Shown here: positions 34,057 through 43,056 of the stretch, piece by piece
How positions within the stretch are numbered: the stretch's first letter is position 1
Layout: every line of letters starts with the position of its first letter
Assembly: GCA_965212135.1 (NCBI GenBank)
Contig: OZ243044.1
Coordinates: 930,001-994,000 of the forward strand
Direction of reading: 5' to 3'
DNA from: Bin75 sp965212135
Lineage (GTDB): Bacteria > Nitrospirota > Nitrospiria > Nitrospirales > UBA8639
Length of the DNA: 64,000 nt
Translations under genes and position numbers: made by a program
Notes under the pieces: generated by a model
Databases searched by the model: none
The model's input: the letters and a program-made list of their open reading frames with translations, nothing else
What the model was told of the DNA's origin: nothing

Positions 34057-34914
34057 CTAGCGTGTCACGTCCTGTTCGGCCCGTCTTAACGTCCGCATCA
34101 GCACGGGATCGTTCAACGCCATTTCACTCAACGCGTCCATGACGTGCAGCCCTCTGGATTCCATAAGCTGTTTGGCTTTGGCATATTGCCGGGCATTGAA
34201 CCGGGCAACCGTCGGTTGGTTATTCACCACCTGGCACGCCAGCACCCCGTCTTCCAGTTCCAGAGTACCCCCCCGGTCCAGCAACGTTTGCGCTTGCGCG
34301 ACCGTGATGCCGTGCAGGTCGGCAAAGTCCCGGATGCCGCCGGTTTCCACCATTGAACCGTCCGGCATGGAACATTTGCGTTTGAAATACGGCGACCAGT
34401 CTTTTCGAAAATCAATATAGCGAATGTCCCCGCCTTTGGCCACGGCCCGGTCAAGCGTGCGGTAATCCAGCCCGAGATTTTTTTGTGCGAGGCGTTCCCG
34501 CAATGCGTCGGGCAGCCCCCGCCAAAACACGCGCGCGGCCGCCTCGTATAAAGGAATCTCCGAAAATCTGGCGAGTTGTTCCGCTTGCGCGGTTTGCTCC
34601 AAATCCAACACCCACGTCTGCTTGGGCGCCGCGCCGGTCGGATCAATCCTGCAGACAAACAGGCCTCGTGTCACCACCCCCGCCGTGTCCGGATAGGCAT
34701 ACAGCCCGCCGTCCCGCAAGAGCCGCCGCATCGCGTCAACCGGGATCTCATAACTGGCCCCGAGAATATCCGCGTGCCGTTCCAGATGCTCTTCACCCGT
34801 CATGGCACACACCATCACGTTCCCCGGGGGATCAAAATCCGTGTAATTCTCCAACACGTTATAGAGCGGGGGCTGGGGCGCCGGCTTCAGCGGCCGCTTT
34901 CGTATTTTGAACAT
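34057..34914 (-). CDS. Unrecognised soluble protein
   Basis: The 285-residue product has no signal peptide, membrane segment or motif I know. Its text is mixed alpha/beta: YEIPVDAMRRLLRDGG near residue 60, VTRGLFVCRIDPTG, a helix-rich middle, and FADLHGITVAQAQTLLDRGGTLELEDG, which has a helix-turn-helix look but is not convincing. It is divergent from pyrE; the short gap to pyrE could hold both promoters. Function unknown. Confidence 0.65.
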   Translation of the reverse strand: MFKIRKRPLKPAPQPPLYNVLENYTDFDPPGNVMVCAMTGEEHLERHADILGASYEIPVDAMRRLLRDGGLYAYPDTAGVVTRGLFVCRIDPTGAAPKQTWVLDLEQTAQAEQLARFSEIPLYEAAARVFWRGLPDALRERLAQKNLGLDYRTLDRAVAKGGDIRYIDFRKDWSPYFKRKCSMPDGSMVETGGIRDFADLHGITVAQAQTLLDRGGTLELEDGVLACQVVNNQPTVARFNARQYAKAKQLMESRGLHVMDALSEMALNDPVLMRTLRRAEQDVTR

Positions 34915-35030
34915 GGGCTGGCGTTTCGTCCGGGCCTTGCCCGTGAGACTCTCCGGTTCATCGTTGCCAGGCGGCGTCGCCGAATGCTACAACCGCCACG
35001 GTTCCGAACGTCTTGCTCCTTCGTCGTGCC

Positions 35031-35600
35031 ATGACCCCGTCACAACTGGCAACAGCGTTCTGGCAGTACCAGGCCTTTCAGTGGGACCCCCAAAAAGGGT
35101 TCGTGCTGGCCTCCGGGGAAACGAGTCCCTATTACGTGGACTGCCGTGCCCTGCTGGCGCATCCCGATGCCCGCCGGCTCGTGGCCCAACTGGCCTGCGC
35201 GGCCATCCGCGACCTCGCCTTTGAAGCCGTGGGCGGCCTGGAGATGGGAGCCATTCCCCTGGCCACAGCTATATCCGATTATGCCTTTGCGACTCAACCT
35301 TCGAGAACGCTCCGCACCTTTACTGTTCGCAAACACGTCAAAGATCACGGGCTGGGGAAACGAATCGAAGGCGCGGTAAAGGCCGATGACCGCGTCTTAG
35401 TCGTGGATGACGTACTGACGAGCGGCGGGTCTGTCCTGCAAGCGCTCCGGGCCGCCGGGGAGGCGAACCTCCGCGCCTCTCATGCCATGGTGATCGTGGA
35501 CCGGCAGGAACAAGCGGGCAAACAGGCCGTCGAAGCGGCGGGGGTGCCGCTGATCAGTCTCCTGACCCTGGACGATCTCAAAGCCGCCCGGCCCCGATAA
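35031..35600 (+). CDS. pyrE: Orotate phosphoribosyltransferase
   Basis: Converts orotate and PRPP to orotidine 5'-phosphate in pyrimidine synthesis. The 189-residue product has FVLASGETSPYYVDCR, the loop with RKHVKDHGLGKRIEG, and the PRPP motif RVLVVDDVLTSGGSVLQA. Start set at the ATG at 35031; a TTG six codons before is less likely. It is alone on its strand. Confidence 0.92.
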   Translation: MTPSQLATAFWQYQAFQWDPQKGFVLASGETSPYYVDCRALLAHPDARRLVAQLACAAIRDLAFEAVGGLEMGAIPLATAISDYAFATQPSRTLRTFTVRKHVKDHGLGKRIEGAVKADDRVLVVDDVLTSGGSVLQALRAAGEANLRASHAMVIVDRQEQAGKQAVEAAGVPLISLLTLDDLKAARPR

Positions 35601-35616
35601 CAGCCGACCCGGAGGT

Positions 35617-35670
35617 GTCATTCCCCCGAAGAGCCTGCCCCCGTCCTGAACGGGGGCGGGAATCCAGCGT
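35617..35670. repeat. REP-like palindromic element
   Basis: The stretch starts with gtcattcccccgaag, holds a GC-rich hairpin (GCCCCCGT, five-base loop, ACGGGGGC) and ends gggcgggaatccag. The ends are complementary to each other (attccc with gggaat), as in the widespread gtcattcccgc...gcgggaatccag repeats of many bacteria. It lies between two genes, after pyrE, and may also stop its transcript. Only one copy is in the window. Confidence 0.45.
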
Positions 35671-35752
35671 CCAACCGGCGGCGCAAGCCGCTAACTGCAC
35701 CGAATCAACAGGTTCGGTCATGATGCCCGCATCCGTTCCACCGGACCTCACC

Positions 35753-36091
35753 TCATTGCGCCTTTCCGTTGGCCTCGCAACGAAACCGAATGCCCCACCG
35801 GTGTTCGGTCACCACTTCCGAGCCGCCGATGTCCTCAATCACCCGTTGCCGGCTTTCCGTTTGACCTTCCTTGAGCACCCGGTAGGAACCACGGCAAAAC
35901 TCGCGAATCCCGGCCAGCGCCTTCGGGCGGTTGGGTGAGCGCAGGTGTCCATCCTTGCCTTTATAGACGTACATCGCGACCCCGGAGTCCGGGCTTTCCT
36001 GCACAACCCGAACGCCCCCGCCGCACCCCCAAAGCCCCATCACGACCATGAGAACCGCTCCCGCTCTTGACCAGATTCCAAAAACGGGCAT
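35753..36091 (-). CDS. Small putative lipoprotein
   Basis: From the ATG at 36091 the product is 112 residues. The hydrophobic segment GAVLMVVMGLWGCGGG ends in a plausible lipobox (LWGC), so the mature protein would be about 85 residues fixed to a membrane. It has two Cys later on (REFCRGSY and IRFRCEANG) that could pair. No family recognised. A longer start at 36121 cannot be excluded; neither has a good ribosome site. Divergent from the rhodanese gene. Confidence 0.6.
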   Translation of the reverse strand: MPVFGIWSRAGAVLMVVMGLWGCGGGVRVVQESPDSGVAMYVYKGKDGHLRSPNRPKALAGIREFCRGSYRVLKEGQTESRQRVIEDIGGSEVVTEHRWGIRFRCEANGKAQ

Positions 36092-36191
36092 AGGATGACA
36101 GGGACAGACAACAGGTTTCATGCGTACAAGGAGTGTCCGGGTGTTCATATCCGCTTTTTCGAGACGCCGCTTTGTTGGGACGGAGACGGTG

Positions 36192-36611
36192 ATGAAGAAA
36201 CCGGCCAGCCTCCTGGGTGTCTTATGCGGGCTGGCGTTGCTGGCCGGTTCCGTCTCGGCTCAACCAACCTATGTACTGACCGTCCATGAGCTGAATCAGG
36301 GACTCCGGCAGGCCCCCAGCCTGCGGCAGAAAGGGTTTTTCCTTATTGACGTCCGCTCGCCGGAGGAACACGGGACGGGCTTCATTCCCGGCACGGACCG
36401 GAACATTGATTTTCGGCTCATGGCCCAACGCCATGAGGCCATTGGCGCGAAACCCGACGATCATATCGTCGTGTATTGTCAATCCGGCCACCGCAGCAAC
36501 ATCGCCGCCAAAACGCTGGCCGAACTCGGCTATCGCCATGTGTATAACGTCGCGGGCAGTATGAACGCATGGAACGAGGCCGGCTATCCCACCACGTTTC
36601 CCAAGCCCTGA
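36192..36611 (+). CDS. Periplasmic rhodanese-domain protein
   Basis: The 139-residue product from the ATG at 36192 has a signal peptide (MKKPASLLGVLCGLALLAG, SVSAQ) and one rhodanese domain with FFLIDVRSPEEHGTGFIPG and the active-site loop VYCQSGHRS, whose Cys takes up sulphur in the family. The ATG has GGAGACGG upstream; the longer frame was rejected for lack of a site and overlap with the lipoprotein gene on the other strand. Single-domain periplasmic rhodaneses may transfer sulphur or handle thiosulphate; the partner is unknown. Confidence 0.88.
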   Translation: MKKPASLLGVLCGLALLAGSVSAQPTYVLTVHELNQGLRQAPSLRQKGFFLIDVRSPEEHGTGFIPGTDRNIDFRLMAQRHEAIGAKPDDHIVVYCQSGHRSNIAAKTLAELGYRHVYNVAGSMNAWNEAGYPTTFPKP

Positions 36612-36692
36612 ACGCGGCGCATCCGCAAGGATGCCTCTCGCAACGGACGCCGGCCGGTCATGCAACAAGTCCGTGCCGCCCGGACGGCTCGC

Positions 36693-37562
36693 TCATTGAG
36701 GCCGGTTTTCCGTATCGCCCGTTGACGGCGAAGCCTCCTCTTCCCTGATTTCCGAAAAAATCCGGTCGAACTCCAGATGAATGTCCCGAAAGACCTCCAG
36801 GAGTGTCGGGTCGAAATGCCGGGGTTGGGTTCGATCCCGTCCGTTGAACATGACGTGACAGGCCTGCTCGTGTGAAAAGGCCGGTTTATACGGCCGCCGG
36901 CTCCGAAGCGCGTCATAGGTGTCCCCTAACATGACCAGGCGCCCTCCCAGGGGGATGGCCTCGCCCTTCAAGCCGCGCGGGTACCCGCTCCCATCCCACC
37001 GTTCATGATGCGTGAGGGCAATTTCCCGTGCCGTCTCAAGCAACAAAGACGGCGAACCGGCTAACAGATTGGCCCCGAAAACCGGGTGCTGTTTGATGAT
37101 GGCCCACTCCTGGTCATCCAGCGGCCCCCGTTTTTGCATGATCATATCGGGAATGCCGATCTTGCCCACGTCATGCATGGGCGCCGCGTCACAAATCAAC
37201 TGGGCGGCATCCTCATCAAGCCCGATCAGCAACCCGAGGGTTTTGCTGTAGCGACTCAAGCGTTGAATGTGCGCACCGGTCTCTTCATCTTTATACCGGG
37301 AGGCCAGGGTCAGGCGAACCACCGTATCGGCGTAGGCCTTTTCCAATTCCCGCGTTTTGCGTTGCTGGACATCATAGGCCGCCTTCAGGTCGCGGGCATA
37401 GGCCTGCAATTGATTATTCGTGGCTTCCAGGGCGTGTGATTTTTGCCGTTCGCGAACCAGGAGGGCGTTCAAGTCTTTGGCGTACAGAGCCAGTTGGGAT
37501 TTGGCCAAACGGAGTTGGATGTTCAGATCATCATCGGGAACGGCGGGCGGAGCGTGGTTCAT
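36693..37562 (-). CDS. HD-GYP domain protein with N-terminal coiled coil
   Basis: HD-GYP proteins split the second messenger cyclic di-GMP. The 289-residue product has a coiled coil at residues 12-80 and an HD-GYP domain from about 85: TGAHIQRLSRYS, the metal pair HDVGKIGIPD, KQHPVFGANLL, HHERWDGSGYPRGLKGEAIP and GDTYDALRSRRPYK. All key residues of active enzymes are present. It has no receiver domain, but the response-regulator gene directly upstream on the same strand (15 bases away) could supply one in trans. Confidence 0.9.
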   Translation of the reverse strand: MNHAPPAVPDDDLNIQLRLAKSQLALYAKDLNALLVRERQKSHALEATNNQLQAYARDLKAAYDVQQRKTRELEKAYADTVVRLTLASRYKDEETGAHIQRLSRYSKTLGLLIGLDEDAAQLICDAAPMHDVGKIGIPDMIMQKRGPLDDQEWAIIKQHPVFGANLLAGSPSLLLETAREIALTHHERWDGSGYPRGLKGEAIPLGGRLVMLGDTYDALRSRRPYKPAFSHEQACHVMFNGRDRTQPRHFDPTLLEVFRDIHLEFDRIFSEIREEEASPSTGDTENRPQ

Positions 37563-37576
37563 GCGCGTGCCGCGGG

Positions 37577-37966
37577 CTAGGCCGTCCGCGTCCGGTTAAG
37601 CGCCCGCTGAACCGTGGCGAGGAGTTGGAGCGGGCTGAACGGTTTGACCATGTACGCAAAGACCGCCGGTTCAGGATCTCCGTCACGCGTCGCGGGCCGG
37701 TCCAGGGCCGTCAGGAGGATCAGCGGAATATGCCGGGTGGCGGGATCGGCCAGGCTGGCGGCGGCCACGTCAAAGCCGTTCAATTTAGGCATCATCCGGT
37801 CCAGCACCACCACGTCGGGACGTGCTTGCCGGATGAGCCGCAAGGCCGCTTCCCCATCCGAGGCCTCCAGAATGCGATAGGCCGGATCTTCCAGAGTGGT
37901 CTGCAGCAACAACCGGAGATCGGGTTCATCATCGGCGATAAGAATGGTTTTGATCCCGTCAGACAT
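37577..37966 (-). CDS. Single-domain response regulator
   Basis: The 129-residue product from the ATG at 37966 (GAGGGCGG upstream) is one receiver domain: acid pair in LIADDEPDLRLLL, phosphorylated Asp in VVVLDRMMPKLNGFD, Thr in ILLTALD and Lys in AYMVKPFSP. Without an output domain it must act by binding other proteins; the HD-GYP gene next to it is the clear candidate. It overlaps the end of trmI by 8 bases. The longer frame upstream belongs to trmI and was rejected. Confidence 0.9.
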   Translation of the reverse strand: MSDGIKTILIADDEPDLRLLLQTTLEDPAYRILEASDGEAALRLIRQARPDVVVLDRMMPKLNGFDVAAASLADPATRHIPLILLTALDRPATRDGDPEPAVFAYMVKPFSPLQLLATVQRALNRTRTA

Positions 37967-38810
37967 GCCCGCCCTCGGACGACCCGCGTCCCGGCCGGGA
38001 AGACGCGCCGGCGTCCATGCGGCGGGCCACGGTGATAAATCCCGAATGGGCGACCATCCGCAGGTCCGGACGGACGCTCCGTCCGTCAATATTCCAATGG
38101 CGCACGAGCGTCTCAAAGGTTTCAAGCAGTCCGAAGGCGTTGGTCCGCCGAAGCGCGTCCACCGTCTGGACCACTTGAGGCACCGTCGGCACAAAGCTCA
38201 AATACATGCCGCCCGTCCGGAGAGCGGCCGGCACGTGGGGCACCACGCGCCAGGGTTCGGGTAAATCAAGGACCACCCGGTCAAAAACCCGTGGCGCTCC
38301 CGCCCCGTCCAGGCCAATGCCGTCACAGGCATCGCGCGGCACAAGATGGAAATTGTCAACGGGGCCGAGAAATCTCTCGATATTCTTCATCGCGGTTCGG
38401 GCAAAGTCTTCCCGGATTTCATAGCTCACGACGTGGCCGCGATCCCCCACCGCGCGAAGCAGCCCCAGCGTCAACGCCGCGGACCCCACGCCCGCTTCAA
38501 ACACCAGGGCGCCGGGGTACACGTCGGCCCGCATGAGAATCATGGCGATGTCCTTGGGGTACAGGACTTGCGCGCCGCGCGGCATCTTCAGAATGTATTC
38601 GGCCAGGGTGGGGATCAGCGCCACCATGGTCTTGCCTCCGGAAAAACAGACCGTGGTCCCATCGGGTTGTCCGATCAGCGCGTCATGAAGCATGGTCTCC
38701 CCACTGTGTTGAAACCGGTCGCCGGCTTGAAGCGTGAAGGCATACTGACGCCCCTTGGTATCAACCAAATGGACCCGTTGACCCGATTGAAACACAAGCA
38801 TGGGCCGCAT
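37959..38810 (-). CDS. trmI: tRNA (adenine-58-N1)-methyltransferase TrmI
   Basis: Methylates A58 in the T loop of tRNAs. From the ATG at 38810 the product is 283 residues, the usual length. The N-terminal small beta domain is followed by the S-adenosylmethionine fold: LYPKDIAMILMRADVYPGALVFEAGVGSAALTLGLLRAVG, SYEIREDFARTAMKNI and VVLDLPEPW. These are the family marks. A second ATG three codons on is possible. Confidence 0.9.
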   Translation of the reverse strand: MRPMLVFQSGQRVHLVDTKGRQYAFTLQAGDRFQHSGETMLHDALIGQPDGTTVCFSGGKTMVALIPTLAEYILKMPRGAQVLYPKDIAMILMRADVYPGALVFEAGVGSAALTLGLLRAVGDRGHVVSYEIREDFARTAMKNIERFLGPVDNFHLVPRDACDGIGLDGAGAPRVFDRVVLDLPEPWRVVPHVPAALRTGGMYLSFVPTVPQVVQTVDALRRTNAFGLLETFETLVRHWNIDGRSVRPDLRMVAHSGFITVARRMDAGASSRPGRGSSEGGHV

Positions 38811-38998
38811 TCTAGGAGCCGGTCCGTCCGCGTTGCAACTTGAGACGCATGGGGAACGGTCAACCGAAAAACGCGCAATTGACAGACTGCGGGGTTTTGG
38901 CCTATTTGGCAACTTCGTAGCATAACCTGACTGGAAAAATGATCATGCTTTCCTCCCCGTTTCCCGCCTGCACCGCCCCAACCTACAACCGCCACCCC

Positions 38999-39028
38999 TT
39001 GCAAACCCGTGAGCGTTTTGGTTATACT
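38999..39028 (+). promoter_or_regulatory. Probable sigma70-type promoter of the surface barrel gene
   Basis: TTGCAA (38999-39004), 18 bases, TATACT (39023-39028). The start of transcription would be near 39035, 30 bases before the ATG at 39065. Confidence 0.55.
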
Positions 39029-39064
39029 CGCCTTTTCACTTGCCCAAATAGGAGCCACATAGTC

Positions 39065-41554
39065 ATGCTATTTTCCCGCTTCCCGTCCGCAATCAAAAAC
39101 GCACTGAACCCGCATAAAATCACGCCTGCGGGCATATCAACGGCCATTCCCCCCCCCCCCCCCCCCCCCGATACACATAGTAAACCGCTAACCTTACGAA
39201 ACAGGGCATCCGCTCTCGCCCTGTTTGCCCTAGCCTTCACCTTCATCCCTGCCCACCACGCCCAGGCCCAAGTCGACCTCATGCCGACTTTCGGTAGCCA
39301 GACTTTCCCCGACCAATTATTCACGCAAAACAAGCCCATCACGCCCGTAACCCTGCCCGAGGCCAGCGGCGGCGACCCTCCGCTAATCTACGGTTCATTT
39401 GACTTTGGTGCTCTTACAGGCTTGGCCTTTGATTCAGACACACGCGTCCTCTCTGGTATACCGACCTTTAGCAGCAGCAACATCGGTAACCCCGCGGTCC
39501 AGTATTTCGCCGAAGACGCCGACGGTGACTTTGAACTGTTAATATTCCGCGTCGGCACCGAACCCGACACCACCCCAACCTTCGGCACCGCCACCATCCC
39601 CCCCCAAAATTACATCGACAACACCAACGTCGGCACCATCACCCTGCCCACCGCCACCAACGGCAACCGCGCCCTGACCTACACCCTCACCCCGGCCTTG
39701 CCCGCCAACCTGATCTTTGACGGCACCGCCACGCCCCCGACCATCACCGGCACCCCGGCGGCCATAACCACCCAGGCGGACTACACCTACACCGTTACCG
39801 ATGACGACGGCAGCACCGCCGCCCTCACCTTCGCCCTTGAAGTTACCGCCGCCCCCTTGATCTTCGACGCCACCATCCGCCGCCAAAGGTACGCCCCCGA
39901 TGAACCCATCAGCGTAACCCTGCCCGCCGCCACCGGCGGCGATGGCGCACTCACCTACGCCATCACCGAAACTCTCCCCGCCGGCCTGACTTTCACCCCC
40001 GCCACCCGCGTTTTGGACGGCACCCCGACCATTGAGCAAGACGCCGTTGAATACACCTACACCGTCACCGACATGGACCCCGCCGGCGCCAACACCGCGC
40101 AACAGACTTTCACCATCGCCATCGGACAATTCGACACCTTTGGCAACGTCAACCGCACCATTCTCCCCGAAGTCACCCGTGCCATGATGGACACCACCGT
40201 CAGCGCCATTGCCCGGCGGACCGAACACGCCGCCACCGACCATGACGCCTCCGCCGGCGCCACCTTCAGCCTGGGCGGGCAGTCCACCCTGGCCGGCGCC
40301 CTCCAAGCCAACCAGGCCGCCCTGACCACCGGCGCCTTCAATGTCAAATCCCTCCTGGGCCGCTCTGCCTTTGCCCTGCCGCTCAACCAAGCCGGCGGGC
40401 CGCTGGCCGGCGTCACCCTGTGGGGCAACGGCGCCTACCGCAACCTGTCCGGCAACAGCGCCACCGTGGACTGGGACGGCGACCTGTTCGGCGCCACCGT
40501 GGGCGGGGACACCTGGCTGACCGACACCCTCTTGACCGGCCTGGCCGTCTCCTGGGCCGACGGCACCTTTGATTACACCGACAATAGTGGTACCGACCCG
40601 GCCCCCGGCACCTATCAGGCCACCCTGACCAGCCTGCACCCCTACGTCAGCACCAGCCTGCTGGACGGGCAGGTGACCCTCTGGGCCACCGGCGGCTACG
40701 GCTGGGGCGAAGTTGAGATCACCGACACCGCCGACCCCACGGCCGAGGGCACCGTCACCGCCGACACCCGGCTGGCCACCGCCGCCGTGGGCGGCGCCGG
40801 CCGCCTGCTGAACCAGCCGGGCCTCCTGACCCCCGACGGCACCACCACGGTGCGGGTCAAAGCCGAAGTCCTGACTACGGCGATCAAAGCCGAGCAACAA
40901 GGCGACCGCCTGGCCGGCCTGACCACGGACGCCCGGCGGCTGCGGCTGACCCTGGAAGGCAGCCATGAGCAACCCTTACCCCATGGCGCCCACTTGACCC
41001 CCAGCGTGGGCGTGGGCCTGCGGCATGACGCCGGCGACGGCCGCACCGGCACCGGCGCGGAACTAAGTGGCGGCCTGCGCTACGCCCATCCCGCCCTGCG
41101 GCTGACCATGGAAAGCCGGGGCCGGGTGTTGCTCGCCCATGGCGGCGACTACGACGACTGGAGCGTGAGCGGACGGGTGACCCTGGCGCCGGGTGCCCAG
41201 GGGCAGGGCCTGGCCGTCACGCTGGTCCCAACCTATCAAACCACCACCAGCGCCAGCGGGCTGGCGCAACTCTGGGAACACGGCACAGCCAACCGCCCGG
41301 CGCCCAGCGGCCCGACCACGCCGCAGGGCCTCATGGACGCCACCGTCGCCTACGGGCTGCCGGTAGGCGACCACCTGCTGACACCCTACGGCGGGATGAC
41401 CCTGGGGGCGGCGGATGCGCGCACGTACCGGCTAGGCAGCCGGGTCAGCTTAGCCCACCGGCTGAATATGAGCCTGGAAGGCGCCAGAAAAGGCGCGACG
41501 GGCACGATCCCGGTGGATCATGGCGTGCGGGTGCAATTGGAGTGGCACTGGTAA
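39065..41554 (+). CDS. Ig-like repeat surface protein with C-terminal autotransporter-like beta-barrel
   Basis: From the ATG at 39065 (GGAGCC upstream) the product is 829 residues. After 24 residues comes a Pro run coded by 21 C bases, then a signal-like stretch SALALFALAFTFIPAHHAQAQ. Ig-like units follow: FGSQTFPDQLF..., FGTATIPPQNY... with TYTVTDDDGS, and one with TYAITETLPAGLTFTP and VEYTYTVTDMD, the style of putative Ig (He_PIG) domains. The last 350 residues alternate polar and hydrophobic with many Gly and aromatic residues and end in VRVQLEWHW, a C-terminal aromatic as in outer-membrane barrels. The signal peptide lies after the Pro run, which is odd. Codon use is extreme, nearly all GCC/ACC. 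Likely a surface adhesin or binding protein; ligand unknown. Confidence 0.85.
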   Translation: MLFSRFPSAIKNALNPHKITPAGISTAIPPPPPPPDTHSKPLTLRNRASALALFALAFTFIPAHHAQAQVDLMPTFGSQTFPDQLFTQNKPITPVTLPEASGGDPPLIYGSFDFGALTGLAFDSDTRVLSGIPTFSSSNIGNPAVQYFAEDADGDFELLIFRVGTEPDTTPTFGTATIPPQNYIDNTNVGTITLPTATNGNRALTYTLTPALPANLIFDGTATPPTITGTPAAITTQADYTYTVTDDDGSTAALTFALEVTAAPLIFDATIRRQRYAPDEPISVTLPAATGGDGALTYAITETLPAGLTFTPATRVLDGTPTIEQDAVEYTYTVTDMDPAGANTAQQTFTIAIGQFDTFGNVNRTILPEVTRAMMDTTVSAIARRTEHAATDHDASAGATFSLGGQSTLAGALQANQAALTTGAFNVKSLLGRSAFALPLNQAGGPLAGVTLWGNGAYRNLSGNSATVDWDGDLFGATVGGDTWLTDTLLTGLAVSWADGTFDYTDNSGTDPAPGTYQATLTSLHPYVSTSLLDGQVTLWATGGYGWGEVEITDTADPTAEGTVTADTRLATAAVGGAGRLLNQPGLLTPDGTTTVRVKAEVLTTAIKAEQQGDRLAGLTTDARRLRLTLEGSHEQPLPHGAHLTPSVGVGLRHDAGDGRTGTGAELSGGLRYAHPALRLTMESRGRVLLAHGGDYDDWSVSGRVTLAPGAQGQGLAVTLVPTYQTTTSASGLAQLWEHGTANRPAPSGPTTPQGLMDATVAYGLPVGDHLLTPYGGMTLGAADARTYRLGSRVSLAHRLNMSLEGARKGATGTIPVDHGVRVQLEWHW
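39149..39169 (+). repeat. Homopolymer of 21 C inside the surface-protein gene
   Basis: 21 consecutive C code for seven Pro in the present frame. Gain or loss of one base would shift the frame before the signal peptide and stop the protein. Such tracts are known on/off switches of surface genes in other bacteria. Confidence 0.9.
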
Positions 41555-41700
41555 GGACAGGAGTGAAGTGGCCGGCTCCGCCGGCCCAGTTTGACGCCGA
41601 CCTTCTTTCGCAAAAACGACAGGCGACGCGGCAGGTTTCTTGACAGCTTCGGGAGGGGACCGTAAGATGGGTTGTGCAGGAGGTTTCCTCCACGTTGAAG

Positions 41701-43056
41701 ATGTTCCCCGCAACTCCTCTCCGTTCTTGTCGTTCCCGTGTTTTGATGTGGCAAAATTGGCGGGGGTCTGTTTGCATCGCTCTCGGCCTTCTGTGTTGCT
41801 CTTCCGGCCTTGCTCTGGCTGAACCTTCTTTGGTGATCACGGCCGTCTATGAGGGAGTCATTAATCCCGTCGCCGCCGAATATCTCCACGAAGCCATCTC
41901 CTATGCGGAGCGGGAACGTGCGCACCTGCTTGTGTTTCAACTTGATACGCCGGGTGGCCTGGATACCTCAATGCGGTCAATGATTAAAGATATCACCGGG
42001 TCACGGATTCCGATTGTCGTGTATGTCGGCCCTACCGGCGGCCGTGCTGCGTCGGCCGGGGTCTTTCTTACCCTGGCCGCTCACGTGGCGGCCATGGCTC
42101 CGGGGACCAATATCGGGGCGGCGCATCCGGTGGCGATGGGGGGAGGGCAAATGGACGAGGTGATGAAGGCCAAGGTGGAAAACGACGCGGTGGCCTATAT
42201 CCGTTCCATTGCCGAACGCCGGGGACGGAATATCGAATGGGCGGAAAACGCCGTCAAACAAAGCGTCTCGGCCACCTCGACGCAAGCCAAAGAGCGCGGG
42301 GTGATTGACCTGATCGCGTCCGACCTCACCGACTTATTCACGCAACTCGATGGGTGGGAACTTTCCCTTGGTCAACAAGCCGTGACGTTGCGGACCCGGG
42401 ACGCGCGCGTTCAGGAGTTTCCCATGAGTCGGCGGCTCGAAACGATGAAGGCCATCAGCGACCCGAATATCGCGTATCTGCTGATGACCATCGGCACGAT
42501 TGGGTTGATTGCGGAACTCTACAGTCCCGGAGCGATTTTGCCCGGGGTGGTCGGCGCCATCAGCCTGATTCTGGCCTTTTATTCCCTGCAGTCTCTTCCG
42601 GTGAACTACGCGGGGGTCCTGTTATTTATTTTGGGCCTCGTCATGTTGATTCTCGAAGTCACCGTCACCAGTTACGGCTTGCTGGCGATTGGCGGGGTCA
42701 CGGCCATGATTCTGGGGTCGCTGTTTCTCATCAACCAGGATTTCCCCTATTACCAAATCTCCTGGTCTGTTATGTTGCCCGTGCTGGTTTTGGCGGCCGG
42801 GGTGGCAGGGCTGGTGGTCACGTTCGGCGTGCGGGCGTTGCGCCAACGAACGCTGACGGGCCGTGAAGGGATGATTGGCCTCATCGGATCAGCCAAAACG
42901 CATTTGGGCCCGGAGGGAAAAATTTTCGTCCAGGGTGAAATCTGGGATGCCGTCAGTTCGGCCCCGGTGCCCAGGGGGCAGCCCATCCAAATCACACACC
43001 TTGATGGCCTCACCGTGCACGTCAAACCCGTCGAGCCTCAAAAGGAGAACCGGTAA
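41701..43056 (+). CDS. nfeD: NfeD-family membrane serine protease (long form)
   Basis: The product is about 451 residues. After a signal segment (SVCIALGLLCCSSGLALA) comes a ClpP-like protease domain with LLVFQLDTPGGLDTSMRSM and the nucleophile in GRAASAGVFLTLA (Ser of ASAG) and a Lys in the following helix. About five membrane helices follow (residues 250-385) and then the short OB-fold NfeD domain, GREGMIGLIGSAKT through KIFVQGEIWDA. The stop is directly followed by the SPFH gene, the well-known pair. The start is uncertain: GTG 41674 and ATG 41746 are alternatives. Confidence 0.92.
   Translation: MFPATPLRSCRSRVLMWQNWRGSVCIALGLLCCSSGLALAEPSLVITAVYEGVINPVAAEYLHEAISYAERERAHLLVFQLDTPGGLDTSMRSMIKDITGSRIPIVVYVGPTGGRAASAGVFLTLAAHVAAMAPGTNIGAAHPVAMGGGQMDEVMKAKVENDAVAYIRSIAERRGRNIEWAENAVKQSVSATSTQAKERGVIDLIASDLTDLFTQLDGWELSLGQQAVTLRTRDARVQEFPMSRRLETMKAISDPNIAYLLMTIGTIGLIAELYSPGAILPGVVGAISLILAFYSLQSLPVNYAGVLLFILGLVMLILEVTVTSYGLLAIGGVTAMILGSLFLINQDFPYYQISWSVMLPVLVLAAGVAGLVVTFGVRALRQRTLTGREGMIGLIGSAKTHLGPEGKIFVQGEIWDAVSSAPVPRGQPIQITHLDGLTVHVKPVEPQKENR

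Noticed and set aside
39539..40972. Long minus-strand open frame of 477 codons inside the surface-protein gene
   Set aside because: It is very rich in Gly, Val and Ala, the mirror of the GCC/ACC codon bias on the other strand; it has no motif or ribosome site. The plus-strand frame has signal, Ig and barrel features.
41570..41586. GC-rich hairpin GGCCGG-ctccg-CCGGCC after the surface-protein gene
   Set aside because: The stem is just six pairs and no T-run follows, so I do not call it a terminator.
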